DNA of 9,085 nucleotides from Nitrososphaerota archaeon (GCA_027886795.1 JAPCJU010000035.1:1-9085); one strand, 5' to 3'. Positions 1-7,365 are shown, numbered from the stretch's first letter. Translations and numbers: made by a program. Notes: generated by a model from the sequence alone, not told the origin.

Positions 1-2107
1 CATATCGACCAAAGACTTCTACCGCCGGCCCGATCGCACTTATCAAAAAGTCGGAGCCACGGATCCCGTGTTGCCAAAAATAGTCGAGTTTTTCTGTGAT
101 GTTCTTCCTGAGTTCTTCCTTTAATTCATTATAATATGCTGTTTTGCTTTCTAGTCTCTTTCTGCAAACCATGTAGATCGATGAGGCTAGTGCGGCAGAT
201 TCCTGCGACCTAAGCCTACCCTCTCTCTCGGTGTTTATCGGCCAAGATGCCGTAAGATACAGATTGGCGGCTAGTAGTCCCCGAATAATCGTTTCCCATG
301 CGGAAGTAGTCTTGTGAGCAAAGACTATTACGGCGATTCCCTCAGGTTTGAGTACTCTGCTTATCTCTGCGAATGCCTTGCCTAACATTTGCTCAAATGT
401 AGACTTTGCATCTTGAGCCCCGTTGCCTAAGGAGTACGCGACTATTTCTGCTGATTTCGGCGTTAGTGGCGTTGAAAAGAGTTCAGGGTACAGAAATCCA
501 ATTGATCTCTTTAACCACACATAAAAAAAATCGGACAGGTGAGAGTATGGGACATTATCATAATAAGGTGGATCTGTGATGACTCCATCAAAATAGCTGT
601 CAGGAAACGGTAGTTGCATTGCTGAAGACTGCGCGACAAGAACCGAGCCTTTGTTTAGAGCAGGAATTCCAACCAAATGTTGAATGACTTCCTCAACCCA
701 ATCCTGCATATTATGCCATCCGACATCTGTGAATGGGTTTAATTCTACGTAGTCCCAGACCATTACGATGGCTTGTCTTCCAAAAACTTGCTCTATCTTT
801 TCTCCTACAACATTATAGATCACCAGATTAGAGTTCTTCGTAGCAAGCTTGTCTACGAGTATTGCAAGATACGTTGTGATTATCTTGGCGTAGTCAGGAT
901 CGGCATGTTTCTCAAGGATTTTTTCATAAGCCAATCTAACTTTTTCTACGAAAGTTATGAGACACAACTTCTGTCTCGTATTGAATAGATCTCCCCATGT
1001 TCTCATTCCGTATCTTTGTATGCGGAAGCCTAGCGTACCTGGAGGCGGGAGGGCCTCGTTCGGAACTGGTTCCATCTGAAACTTTGCTCTAAGTTCCTTA
1101 GATTTTCTCTCGAATTCTTTGGATGCTTTCTCAAAAGATTCAAAGTCTCTTGGAGCTGCGACGCGATATTCTTTCCCGACTCGGTTTGCATAAGTCAGGA
1201 TTACAAACATCATTTTCTCCGATGACTTATTGTTCATAAATTGAGACCGAACTTCGTCGTCATCTAGCGTTGAATTGCAGTGCAGGCACACTGCTTTTGC
1301 TCTCGCAGTAGTCCCCTTAATAGCTTCCTGGCCCTCCACTATCTCTATTCTCCATCTCTTCTTTCCCTCCGGTATGAGTCGATAGGAAATCTTTTTCCTT
1401 GGAGTATTAGCTAGCCAGGTTTGCCTAACCAGGGGGATCTCTGCCTGGCAAGATGGATTCTTGCAAAATATTGTTCGAGCCCAAATGTAGCCTGCAGGAA
1501 TCCCTGAGTCTGAATCATTAGGATAAAATGGTTCCAATTCCTTTCTGGCTTCCGCCAGAACCCAATTTGACCAAGCTCTCACTTCGTCTTTCAAAGATCT
1601 TCCTTGTTCTTTGAGTAATGATTCTTTCACATTAGCTTGAAGCTCGGAGAATCGGTCTGGATATTCTAGCGTGGCCTTCTGAATTATGACTGAGACCGGA
1701 TTAAGATCAGATGAGTAAACTTCGCATCCTAGACGGAACGCCTCTAAGGGAATGGAAGCACCGCCTGCAAAAGGATCTAGGATCTTAGGTTTGTGTCCGA
1801 CAAAGTTAGACAATATATCATTTCGGGCAATTGTCAACAGTCTTTCATTTTGCGAATTTTCCCATTTGCACAGATCTGCGATAAATCTCAGACGATCGGA
1901 TCTCTTTTGGCTGCCAGTGTCCCCTACGAGAGACGCATAAACAGAAGCTCGAGAGGATGCAAGAGGTCGTCGAGCCCACCACATGTGCAGCGTGGAAATA
2001 TGACCATGACGAATGGATTTTTCTCGAACCGATTGTTCACTGACTTCGCGTAACGGAAATTCATTTTCTATTGCTACCTTGTGAGGCTCTCCAGATCGGA
2101 TTGGCAT
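1..2107 (-). CDS. drmMI: DUF1156 adenine-specific DNA methylase with Zn ribbon, 3' end cut by the window edge
   Basis: This is the modification component of a defence system and is predicted to transfer a methyl group from SAM to the N6 position of adenine. I translated 702 codons without a stop before the edge; family members are usually around 900-1000 aa, so the C-terminus is missing. Residues 17-50 are the DUF1156 signature (FPLREVS, then HMWWARRPLASSRA). Residues 111-122 (DPFAGGASIPLE) are the SAM-binding motif I. A zinc ribbon is formed by C215, C220, C274 and C277. Residues 512-515 are the catalytic DPPY, followed by YYDNVPYSHLSDFFYVW. Near residues 625-650, a TERE segment, then ESAALASS and CRKR, is also typical of COG1743. 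The ATG overlaps the helicase stop as TAATG, so the two are translationally coupled. Order and partner fit DISARM class 1 drmMI. BREX type 3 pglXI and other DUF1156 systems are the alternatives. Family confidence is high; system assignment is moderate. Confidence 0.93.
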   Translation of the reverse strand, partial: MPIRSGEPHKVAIENEFPLREVSEQSVREKSIRHGHISTLHMWWARRPLASSRASVYASLVGDTGSQKRSDRLRFIADLCKWENSQNERLLTIARNDILSNFVGHKPKILDPFAGGASIPLEAFRLGCEVYSSDLNPVSVIIQKATLEYPDRFSELQANVKESLLKEQGRSLKDEVRAWSNWVLAEARKELEPFYPNDSDSGIPAGYIWARTIFCKNPSCQAEIPLVRQTWLANTPRKKISYRLIPEGKKRWRIEIVEGQEAIKGTTARAKAVCLHCNSTLDDDEVRSQFMNNKSSEKMMFVILTYANRVGKEYRVAAPRDFESFEKASKEFERKSKELRAKFQMEPVPNEALPPPGTLGFRIQRYGMRTWGDLFNTRQKLCLITFVEKVRLAYEKILEKHADPDYAKIITTYLAILVDKLATKNSNLVIYNVVGEKIEQVFGRQAIVMVWDYVELNPFTDVGWHNMQDWVEEVIQHLVGIPALNKGSVLVAQSSAMQLPFPDSYFDGVITDPPYYDNVPYSHLSDFFYVWLKRSIGFLYPELFSTPLTPKSAEIVAYSLGNGAQDAKSTFEQMLGKAFAEISRVLKPEGIAVIVFAHKTTSAWETIIRGLLAANLYLTASWPINTEREGRLRSQESAALASSIYMVCRKRLESKTAYYNELKEELRKNITEKLDYFWQHGIRGSDFLISAIGPAVEVFGRY

Positions 2108-2109
2108 TA
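2105..2109 (-). promoter_or_regulatory. TAATG stop-start overlap between helicase and methylase
   Basis: The helicase stop TAA and the methylase start ATG share one base, giving TAATG on the minus strand. Such overlaps usually couple translation by ribosome re-initiation, so the two proteins are likely made together in a fixed ratio. It also decides the methylase start: the DUF1156 signature begins only about 16 residues downstream. Confidence 0.8.
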
Positions 2110-5100
2110 GACAGCCTCCAATTTTGAGACTTCCTTCCACTTGTCAACTATGTATCTGACAATTTCAATCCTCTGGTTAGGGTTTAGTTTACTTGCCGGA
2201 TCATTTAATGTCCAAAGAGCAGGGATGCTGCCTGCGTTTTCAATTATGTATAACCAATATTGATCTTTTAGTCGACGCGCCATCAACCATTCGTTTGGTG
2301 TTAGGGCAATGTTTCCTGTCTTTGCTCTGGCTTTGACTTCGATGTAGCGATAGTTCGCCTCACCAATTTTTGACCTAATGTCAAAACCCAAGTTCTGACT
2401 GGATACATCTTCGGGCACTCGCCCGGAAGACCCCTCGAATCGAAGTGCCACCTTCATCCCAATCATTTCGATTTCAGGGTCTCGTTCCATCGATTCATCT
2501 TTGCTTTCTTCCGAGAGAACAATCACTGCACCAAGGATCTTTGGTGAAGAAGGAAGTAAGTGAGTTTCGGCTTCAATTTCTCTCTCCAAGTTTGCCTTTT
2601 TTCGTGCAAAGTCTTCCTTCCTTCTCTTTTCGTTAACCGTGCTTGCCTCTGGGACGTTTACTCTTTTGTGTCGTTGCTCTTCATAGCGCAGGAGTTTCTC
2701 CTCAGATTCAACAATCTGAAGAGTCAAAGAACGTACCCCATACTTTTTCTTTATCGAAGCATCATGGTCCCTCTTTTCTTGAATCTCTTGAAGGTACTGA
2801 GGAAGCACCTTCTCAAGTGAAAATCGCTTTACCTTGTCGTCATCCTTACCAAAGGTTAGAACGTCTTGGTCGAGTTTCAAGTCGGGAGCAGGTTTCAAAT
2901 CCCACAGGATAGACGACGAAATCTGTCTCACGTCTCCCGTAAAAGACTGATACACTGAGAAGATTCTCCTGCCAGCAGGTTGATTATTTCCATCGTTTAT
3001 TTGACCCTCGACAAACCAGATAACGCCGTTGTAAAGTTCCGATGGATCAACGAACGTTGCACCGTATTCAAGGTCCCGGCCGTGCTTTTGTAGAAGCTGT
3101 TCGACGATTGATTCTAGCATTGGATGACCAGGAGCAAAAAAATCGGCGCCTCCCTTGAATGTTAGTGACTTGTCGAAACCGAACTTGTCGTATTCTCTTC
3201 CGACCTCTCCGAACTTTGTCTTAAACGCAAACGTGTTTCTTCTCAAGTCATATGGGACCGAAGAGATCCGATAGAAACCGTCTTTTCTTTTCTCGTATGG
3301 AACATCTAGCTTCTTTGTGGCTCGGAGGAAAAAGCGCTCAATGTATTCGGGAACTAGACGATTCTCCTTGGCGACTCTCTCTTCTCCCAGGATACGGGTA
3401 AAGTCGATATTGCGTGTCGCGAGACCCTCCATTGTAGCCTCCTTCACTCGGCGAATTAGCTCTTGGTCGGGTGTTCTATCAAAGTCTCTGAGAATATCAT
3501 CCATCGTTCTTTCGTTAGAAAGTGCCCCAACTATGAGATCCTTTAGACTCTTGCCCGGAATAATGTCTCCAATGACATCAAAAACACGATCGCTCCCTAA
3601 ACTTTCACGTATGCTATCGAGTTTCTCGAAGAGTTTTTCGAGAATCTTGCCTTCTCTTGTCTGCGCAGCTATTAAGTTGTAGATATGAACTTCGTGGCGT
3701 TGACCATACCGATGAATCCTACCCATCCTTTGCTCTAATCGATTCGGATTCCAAGGAATATCGTAATTTACCATGAGATGACAAAATTGAAGGTTAATGC
3801 CCTCTCCACCTGCTTCGGTCGAGACCATTATTTGAGCCGCATTTCTGAACTCCTGTTCTGCGGCTATCCTTCTGTCGTTGTTCAAACCTCCGTGTATGTA
3901 AGTGACTGAATATTTCCACTCCTTGATTTTTTGAACTAGGTATTCCAATGTATCTTTGGATTCCGTGAAAATCAAAAGTTTAGAGCCGTCCTTCAGGGAT
4001 CCGGATTCAATGACATCACGGAGTCTTGTGAGTTTTGTCTCTGTCTCAGTTGACTCGACCTCTCTTGCAAGGCGAGTTAGTTCATCCAGTTTTGCGATTT
4101 CTTCCTGTAGTTCATTGATTGTTTGAGCGGAGGTTAGCTTTGCAACCATCTCGTCTTCCTTTTTCCAACGGGCTTCCTCTTCTTCGTCCTCAAGTTCATC
4201 TTCGAGCTGATCATAACGAAATTGGTCACCGTTGTTAGTGCTGCCATCCCCCTTATTCTCTTGGAGAGCGAGGCCTCGTTCGACTAACTCTTGCAACTTT
4301 TCTTTTCGTCTGTCAAGGGTTATTCTGCATGCACGTACGCTTGAGGCAAGACGTCTTTGCAATATAATTAGGGCGAAGGCGACGTTGCGTTTTTCATTGT
4401 CTACGGCTTTCTTGTAGTATTGCTCGAAGTAATTCGTAACTTCGTTGTAAAGATTCATTTCCGCATCAGTAAGGCGGCACTTTAGTGTCTCTACTTTGCG
4501 AGGAGGGAAAAGTGGGGTATTATCAAAATCTTTGAGGTCTTCCTTCAGACGACGTAGGAATAGTGGATTATCTTTGTTTCTAATAGATTCGAGAAGCATC
4601 TCTGTGTTAGCGAAGAATCCTGGTTCAAGCAGATCAAGAAACAACCTAAAGTTGTCAGGATCACCTCTGTGCGGTGTGGCGCTCAAGAGAAGCAAGAAAT
4701 CGCTGTTGTGTGATAGAGTCTCTCCCAGTTTGTATCGCTGGACTTTCTTTACTTTTTCACCATACTGATACGCGGCCATTTTGTGTGCTTCGTCAACGAT
4801 GACAAAATTCCAGTGCACTTCCGATAGACTCCTCAGAACATCTTCCTGCTTTGCAAAATCCAGAGATGTGATTGCCTGCGGGGTATCCTGCCAAACGTTC
4901 TGCCCCCAGGTCGCTTCCATTACTGCTCGGTCCACAACTTTGAATGACTCTGTAAATTTCTCTCTAAGTTCTCTTAACCATTGGAACTTCAATTGACCAG
5001 GAACGACGATTAATGTATTTTCGACAAGCCCTCTTTGCTTTAGTTCTTTTAGGACAAGTCCAGCCATGATAGTCTTGCCCGCTCCGGGGTCATCTGCAAG

Positions 5101-5478
5101 AAGGAATCTAATCCTTGGTTGGCTCAGAATATAATGGTAGACCGCTTCGATTTGATGAGGTAACGGATTGATTTGGGACACGTTCACAGCGTAGAGCGGA
5201 TCAAACTGATAGGCGAACCTAATCCGATGGGACTCAAGGGCGAGAAAGAGACTTTCGGGATCTCCCCTAAACGAACGCTCAGTTAATTCAGAAATCTTGA
5301 TTTTTGCAAGATCTGCTATTGTGAGCATCTGTTTCGAGTACTTGTTGGATTTCGTCTCCACTATGCCGAGCTCAAAACTGTCACCGTAGGATCGAAAAGA
5401 GACAACCTGAACGGGAGAAGGCCAGAAGGGGCCTTCGAGTATCATTCCCGGTTTGATTTGATCCTCAACTATTGTCAT
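2107..5478 (-). CDS. drmD: SNF2-family helicase with C-terminal DUF3883 domain, DrmD-like
   Basis: This 1123-aa protein is an ATP-driven DNA translocase of the kind found in phage-defence operons. The first RecA lobe has Walker A DDPGAGKT (residues 129-136), DEAH (229-232) and motif III SATPH (266-270). The second lobe starts near residue 495 with LLIFTESKDT and carries STEAGGEGINLQ (553-564) and the SNF2-type motif VI QRMGRIHRYGQ (583-593). Between the lobes is a charged coiled-coil insertion with an acidic tract at about 425-441. Residues 890-970 look like a long charged helical or coiled-coil region. Residues 1000-1095 match DUF3883, with D1033 and E1047-V-K1049 resembling a PD-(D/E)xK nuclease core. 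The ATG at 5478 follows TATA-like boxes and has no obvious Shine-Dalgarno site. The gene heads an operon with the downstream methylase. It best fits DrmD of class 1 DISARM; BrxHII of BREX type 3 is the main alternative. The symbol is tentative. Confidence 0.9.
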   Translation of the reverse strand: MTIVEDQIKPGMILEGPFWPSPVQVVSFRSYGDSFELGIVETKSNKYSKQMLTIADLAKIKISELTERSFRGDPESLFLALESHRIRFAYQFDPLYAVNVSQINPLPHQIEAVYHYILSQPRIRFLLADDPGAGKTIMAGLVLKELKQRGLVENTLIVVPGQLKFQWLRELREKFTESFKVVDRAVMEATWGQNVWQDTPQAITSLDFAKQEDVLRSLSEVHWNFVIVDEAHKMAAYQYGEKVKKVQRYKLGETLSHNSDFLLLLSATPHRGDPDNFRLFLDLLEPGFFANTEMLLESIRNKDNPLFLRRLKEDLKDFDNTPLFPPRKVETLKCRLTDAEMNLYNEVTNYFEQYYKKAVDNEKRNVAFALIILQRRLASSVRACRITLDRRKEKLQELVERGLALQENKGDGSTNNGDQFRYDQLEDELEDEEEEARWKKEDEMVAKLTSAQTINELQEEIAKLDELTRLAREVESTETETKLTRLRDVIESGSLKDGSKLLIFTESKDTLEYLVQKIKEWKYSVTYIHGGLNNDRRIAAEQEFRNAAQIMVSTEAGGEGINLQFCHLMVNYDIPWNPNRLEQRMGRIHRYGQRHEVHIYNLIAAQTREGKILEKLFEKLDSIRESLGSDRVFDVIGDIIPGKSLKDLIVGALSNERTMDDILRDFDRTPDQELIRRVKEATMEGLATRNIDFTRILGEERVAKENRLVPEYIERFFLRATKKLDVPYEKRKDGFYRISSVPYDLRRNTFAFKTKFGEVGREYDKFGFDKSLTFKGGADFFAPGHPMLESIVEQLLQKHGRDLEYGATFVDPSELYNGVIWFVEGQINDGNNQPAGRRIFSVYQSFTGDVRQISSSILWDLKPAPDLKLDQDVLTFGKDDDKVKRFSLEKVLPQYLQEIQEKRDHDASIKKKYGVRSLTLQIVESEEKLLRYEEQRHKRVNVPEASTVNEKRRKEDFARKKANLEREIEAETHLLPSSPKILGAVIVLSEESKDESMERDPEIEMIGMKVALRFEGSSGRVPEDVSSQNLGFDIRSKIGEANYRYIEVKARAKTGNIALTPNEWLMARRLKDQYWLYIIENAGSIPALWTLNDPASKLNPNQRIEIVRYIVDKWKEVSKLEAV

Positions 5479-5483
5479 CTGTA

Positions 5484-5498
5484 CTCAGGAATCTTGAG
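5484..5498. promoter_or_regulatory. 15-bp imperfect palindrome just upstream of the helicase start
   Basis: CTCAGGAATCTTGAG is nearly self-complementary about its centre, with one mismatched pair per arm. It starts five bases before the helicase ATG. A further CCTGAG at 5509-5514 pairs perfectly with CTCAGG at 5484-5489. It could be a repressor site or an mRNA hairpin over the start region. This is inferred from position and symmetry only. Confidence 0.3.
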
Positions 5499-5519
5499 AA
5501 TACAAAGCCCTGAGAGAAC

Positions 5520-5538
5520 TTATTTGAGCTTATGTAAA
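5520..5538 (-). promoter_or_regulatory. Candidate TATA-box region for the helicase-methylase operon
   Basis: On the minus strand this stretch contains TTTACATA (5538-5531) followed by CAAATAA (5526-5520), both close to archaeal TATA boxes. They lie about 40-60 bases before the helicase ATG, which would leave a short leader of roughly 15-30 bases. No better promoter is visible between here and the neighbouring secreted-protein gene. A bacterial -35/-10 pair is not evident. Confidence 0.4.
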
Positions 5539-5555
5539 TTCACGAAATGAATTAC
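5534..5555. repeat. Inverted repeat with a short loop in the operon promoter region
   Basis: GTAAATTCA, then loop CGAAA, then TGAATTAC form an 8-bp inverted repeat with one bulged A. It overlaps the candidate TATA box and the ATG of the small plus-strand ORF. It could be an operator that blocks promoter access, or a transcribed hairpin. The symmetry is seen directly; the function is inferred. Confidence 0.35.
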
Positions 5556-5702
5556 GTTTCCTTACAAATGTGTTACTCACGGGTCTCCCGCACGAAAAAT
5601 GAAGCCTTCCTTGAAAGCATTTTGATTGAAAGAGGTAAACAAGGTGTACTCGATCTGGGCTGTAATCTTAACCTTCTTGAGAAAGTGATGTCTCGACGTT
5701 GA
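5547..5702 (+). pseudogene. Small plus-strand ORF resembling a methyltransferase motif I fragment
   Basis: This 51-codon ORF is the only plus-strand reading frame lying in truly non-coding space. It starts MNYVSLQMCYSRVSR and ends with ERGKQGVLDLGCNLNLLEKV plus four residues, then TGA. The stretch GVLDLGC followed by LLEK is the usual strand-helix motif I of class I SAM-dependent methyltransferases. The later glycines of the loop are replaced (GCNLN in place of GCxTG) and nothing resembling the rest of such an enzyme follows. The frame ends 14 bases before the stop of the convergent secreted-protein gene. It may be the truncated, decaying 5' end of a methyltransferase gene left at the edge of the defence module, a short real gene, or chance. 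I cannot decide from sequence alone. Confidence 0.3.
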
Positions 5703-5715
5703 CTTCAGCGCTCAA

Positions 5716-6645
5716 TCACGTTAGGCAAGTCGCGCAAATCTGACCCGGCATGAATCCCGTAATGTTTTTTCTGTCGACGAACTGATTCAGAATTATTGCA
5801 CTCGTGATGTTATTCCGTCCCAAGCCTGCCCCGACGACCGAGATGACACCGAAGTTGCCTGCCGGCTTAAGGTACGTCGGTGGCGTTCTGATGAACCATC
5901 TGAGCTGAGGACTGTTTTGCGGATTCATAACTTCCGGGCAGGTATTGTTCACTTGAATTCCATATTCTCTCGTAGTCTCGATTAGAAAGAGGGCCGTGGT
6001 TGCAGTTTTCGATCCAAACTGCTGCTCCAGCATTTCCACGCCCATTATCTCGAACCGCCGTCCGGTTTTTTGATCGGCAATCCTGGTGTAGACCGAGAGA
6101 TGGTGCTGGCCGTTTGAATAAGTGAAACATGCGGATGGTCCGCCGCCATCGAATGATCCGCTGAGGTTCACCTTCGGCAAGCCTCTGTCGAAAGAGTTGA
6201 AATTCGGATCACTCCACTGCCACTCGCTCAAAGTATTGTTTGCTGTATCGAGGTCCTGGCCGACCGTGGCAAACTGATGACTCGATTTCGGAAGCACGGG
6301 GTTCCAATAGATGTTTATTGTGTTTTGCATGAAGGTGAAGTTTCCGATCACGTTGCTGGCGTTGAAATCGAAAGTCTCGCTGGTGTTGATGAAAACCGTG
6401 ATGTAGTTTCTCAAACCGCCTGAGACGTTATTCAGGTTCAACTGGCCGCCTGTGATCTGAAAGACGTGCAGCGGATCGTTCGCCGCCGCTATCTCCATCA
6501 TCACGAAAGACTGTTCATGACCCTGGCTTGTTACGAATCCTAGCTGTACTCCTTCTGCTGACGACACGATTGCGGGAAAGCTGCTTGAGACTAGCAGTGC
6601 AATCATGACCGCCAGTCCCAGTCTAGAGTGAACTTTGGCCACCAT
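5716..6645 (-). CDS. Secreted, sequon-rich protein of unknown function
   Basis: I do not recognise this 309-aa protein. It starts with a classic Sec signal peptide: K4 and R8, a hydrophobic core at residues 9-19, then a probable cleavage site after VSSA (residue 30). The mature part is rich in Asn, Thr, Ser and aromatic residues and looks beta-rich. It carries nine N-glycosylation sequons (N73, N87, N95, N102, N136, N160, N233, N279, N294), as expected for an archaeal surface or exported protein. Its four cysteines (C173, C236, C304, C307) are all in the mature part, the last two as CATC two residues from the C-terminus. There is no second membrane segment, so it is probably released or held by partners. 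I chose the ATG at 6645 because it opens the signal peptide directly; an in-frame TTG five codons upstream is less likely. It follows the 225-aa gene by 42 bases. Confidence 0.8.
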   Translation of the reverse strand: MVAKVHSRLGLAVMIALLVSSSFPAIVSSAEGVQLGFVTSQGHEQSFVMMEIAAANDPLHVFQITGGQLNLNNVSGGLRNYITVFINTSETFDFNASNVIGNFTFMQNTINIYWNPVLPKSSHQFATVGQDLDTANNTLSEWQWSDPNFNSFDRGLPKVNLSGSFDGGGPSACFTYSNGQHHLSVYTRIADQKTGRRFEIMGVEMLEQQFGSKTATTALFLIETTREYGIQVNNTCPEVMNPQNSPQLRWFIRTPPTYLKPAGNFGVISVVGAGLGRNNITSAIILNQFVDRKNITGFMPGQICATCLT

Positions 6646-6658
6646 GCTAGATAAAGGC

Positions 6659-6664
6659 AAAAAA
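6659..6664 (-). terminator. T6 tract after the 225-aa gene
   Basis: Six consecutive T residues on the minus strand lie 24 bases after the stop of the 225-aa gene and before the secreted-protein ATG. Archaeal RNA polymerase often terminates at such tracts without a hairpin. It is equally possible that transcription reads through into the secreted-protein gene, for which I see no clear separate promoter. Confidence 0.25.
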
Positions 6665-6687
6665 GTTACGAATCAACCAGGACGAAT

Positions 6688-7365
6688 TCAATGCTCGAAG
6701 AATTCGCCCCTGGCTGCACGTCCTTCAAATTCGCCTTTGCGTCCAATCCAGGTTCCCGTTTCTTGATCTAAGCCGGATACGTGCTTGTTAAGGCGCTTGA
6801 GCCAATCGTTCAGCAATTTCAAGCTGATGTTGTGCGGATCGATGCGCATATTCACGTAGACCGCCCTATCGCCCATAGAGCTCTCTTCAAGAGCAGCTGG
6901 CATCTGCTTTCCGTCGACGACCATCGACTCGGGAAAGATCGCTCGGAAGTACACTCGGCCGTCGTCTCCCATTCTCGGCTCGAACGTCGAACCGTAGCCG
7001 ATCGTCAAGCCACTCGTTTCCGGCGTGTACCAGTCGCTTTTTGCGTCCTGGATTGAATAGAGTGCCTTCCTGAAATGATCCCAGATCAATTCGTGAATGT
7101 CATCGTCGTCGTAGTCTAGCCCCAGCTCTTTCGCGAATTCGCGCGGGTACATTGGACTGAGCAAAATATTTTCGCGCGAGTCAATCAGCGTCTCGATGAT
7201 CTTGAGAAGTGCTTCCGGTCGAAGCGGGGCGTACTCATCCAGTACTGGATATTTGCCTACAAACTCCGGCTGCTCTCGCGGCAGGAGCGGTTTTGCTTTG
7301 CCACGTCCAGAGTACTTGATTCTTGCAGGGGATCGCGGCTCGCGCTGCGGATAGTGCTTGGCCAT
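6688..7365 (-). CDS. Conserved-looking 225-aa protein of unknown function with HYP-RSP N-terminal tag
   Basis: I do not recognise the fold. The N-terminus (residues 1-30) is basic and proline-rich, probably disordered, and begins MAKHYPQREPRSP, close to the tags of the 224-aa protein and the acetyltransferase nearby. Residues 50-66 and 74-110 look helical, with an acidic DYDDDD at 84-89. Residues 118-176 alternate turns and strands (TIGYGSTFEPRMG, then VYFRAIFP and AVYVNMRI). Residues 179-196 are a final amphipathic helix. There are no cysteines, membrane segments or recognisable catalytic motifs. It has only weak Shine-Dalgarno potential; the ATG at 7365 is supported by the tag. It stands alone, 205 bases after the previous gene and 42 before the next. 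Codon use is richer in CGC, GCC and GAG than in the defence operon. Confidence 0.75.
   Translation of the reverse strand: MAKHYPQREPRSPARIKYSGRGKAKPLLPREQPEFVGKYPVLDEYAPLRPEALLKIIETLIDSRENILLSPMYPREFAKELGLDYDDDDIHELIWDHFRKALYSIQDAKSDWYTPETSGLTIGYGSTFEPRMGDDGRVYFRAIFPESMVVDGKQMPAALEESSMGDRAVYVNMRIDPHNISLKLLNDWLKRLNKHVSGLDQETGTWIGRKGEFEGRAARGEFFEH

Larger units (their letters stand above)
5479..5715. other. Intergenic boundary between defence operon and secreted-protein gene
   Basis: This 237-base gap is the longest without a confident gene. Its low-coordinate part holds the palindrome, inverted repeat and TATA-like boxes listed separately. Its remainder holds the small plus-strand ORF. On the minus strand an ATTTTTC tract at about 5593-5599 could end the transcript of the secreted-protein gene. 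I see no tRNA, att-like direct repeat or transposase remnant. Codon usage of the genes on its two sides differs, so it may be a transfer junction. Confidence 0.6.

Noticed and set aside
773..988. 71-codon plus-strand ORF
   Set aside because: It lies antisense within the methylase gene, whose conserved motifs leave no doubt about the coding strand.
1752..2053. Two overlapping plus-strand ORFs
   Set aside because: Both are antisense to the DUF1156 and motif I part of the methylase and have no features of their own.
3317..3682. 121-codon plus-strand ORF rich in Arg and Ser
   Set aside because: It is antisense to the helicase C-terminal half; the Ser/Arg/Leu-rich composition is typical of a shadow frame.
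2445..4996. Further plus-strand ORFs of 61-90 codons opposite the helicase
   Set aside because: They are antisense to intact helicase and DUF3883 motifs, with no start signals or recognisable domains.
5479..5715. Attachment site or transposon end at the composition boundary
   Set aside because: I found no tRNA 3' end, target-site duplication or terminal inverted repeats; the inverted repeats seen look like promoter elements.
5867..6130. 87-codon minus-strand ORF within the secreted-protein gene
   Set aside because: It is out of frame with a gene that has a clear signal peptide and sequons throughout.
6781..7056. 91-codon plus-strand ORF
   Set aside because: It is antisense to the middle of the 225-aa gene and has no supporting signal.
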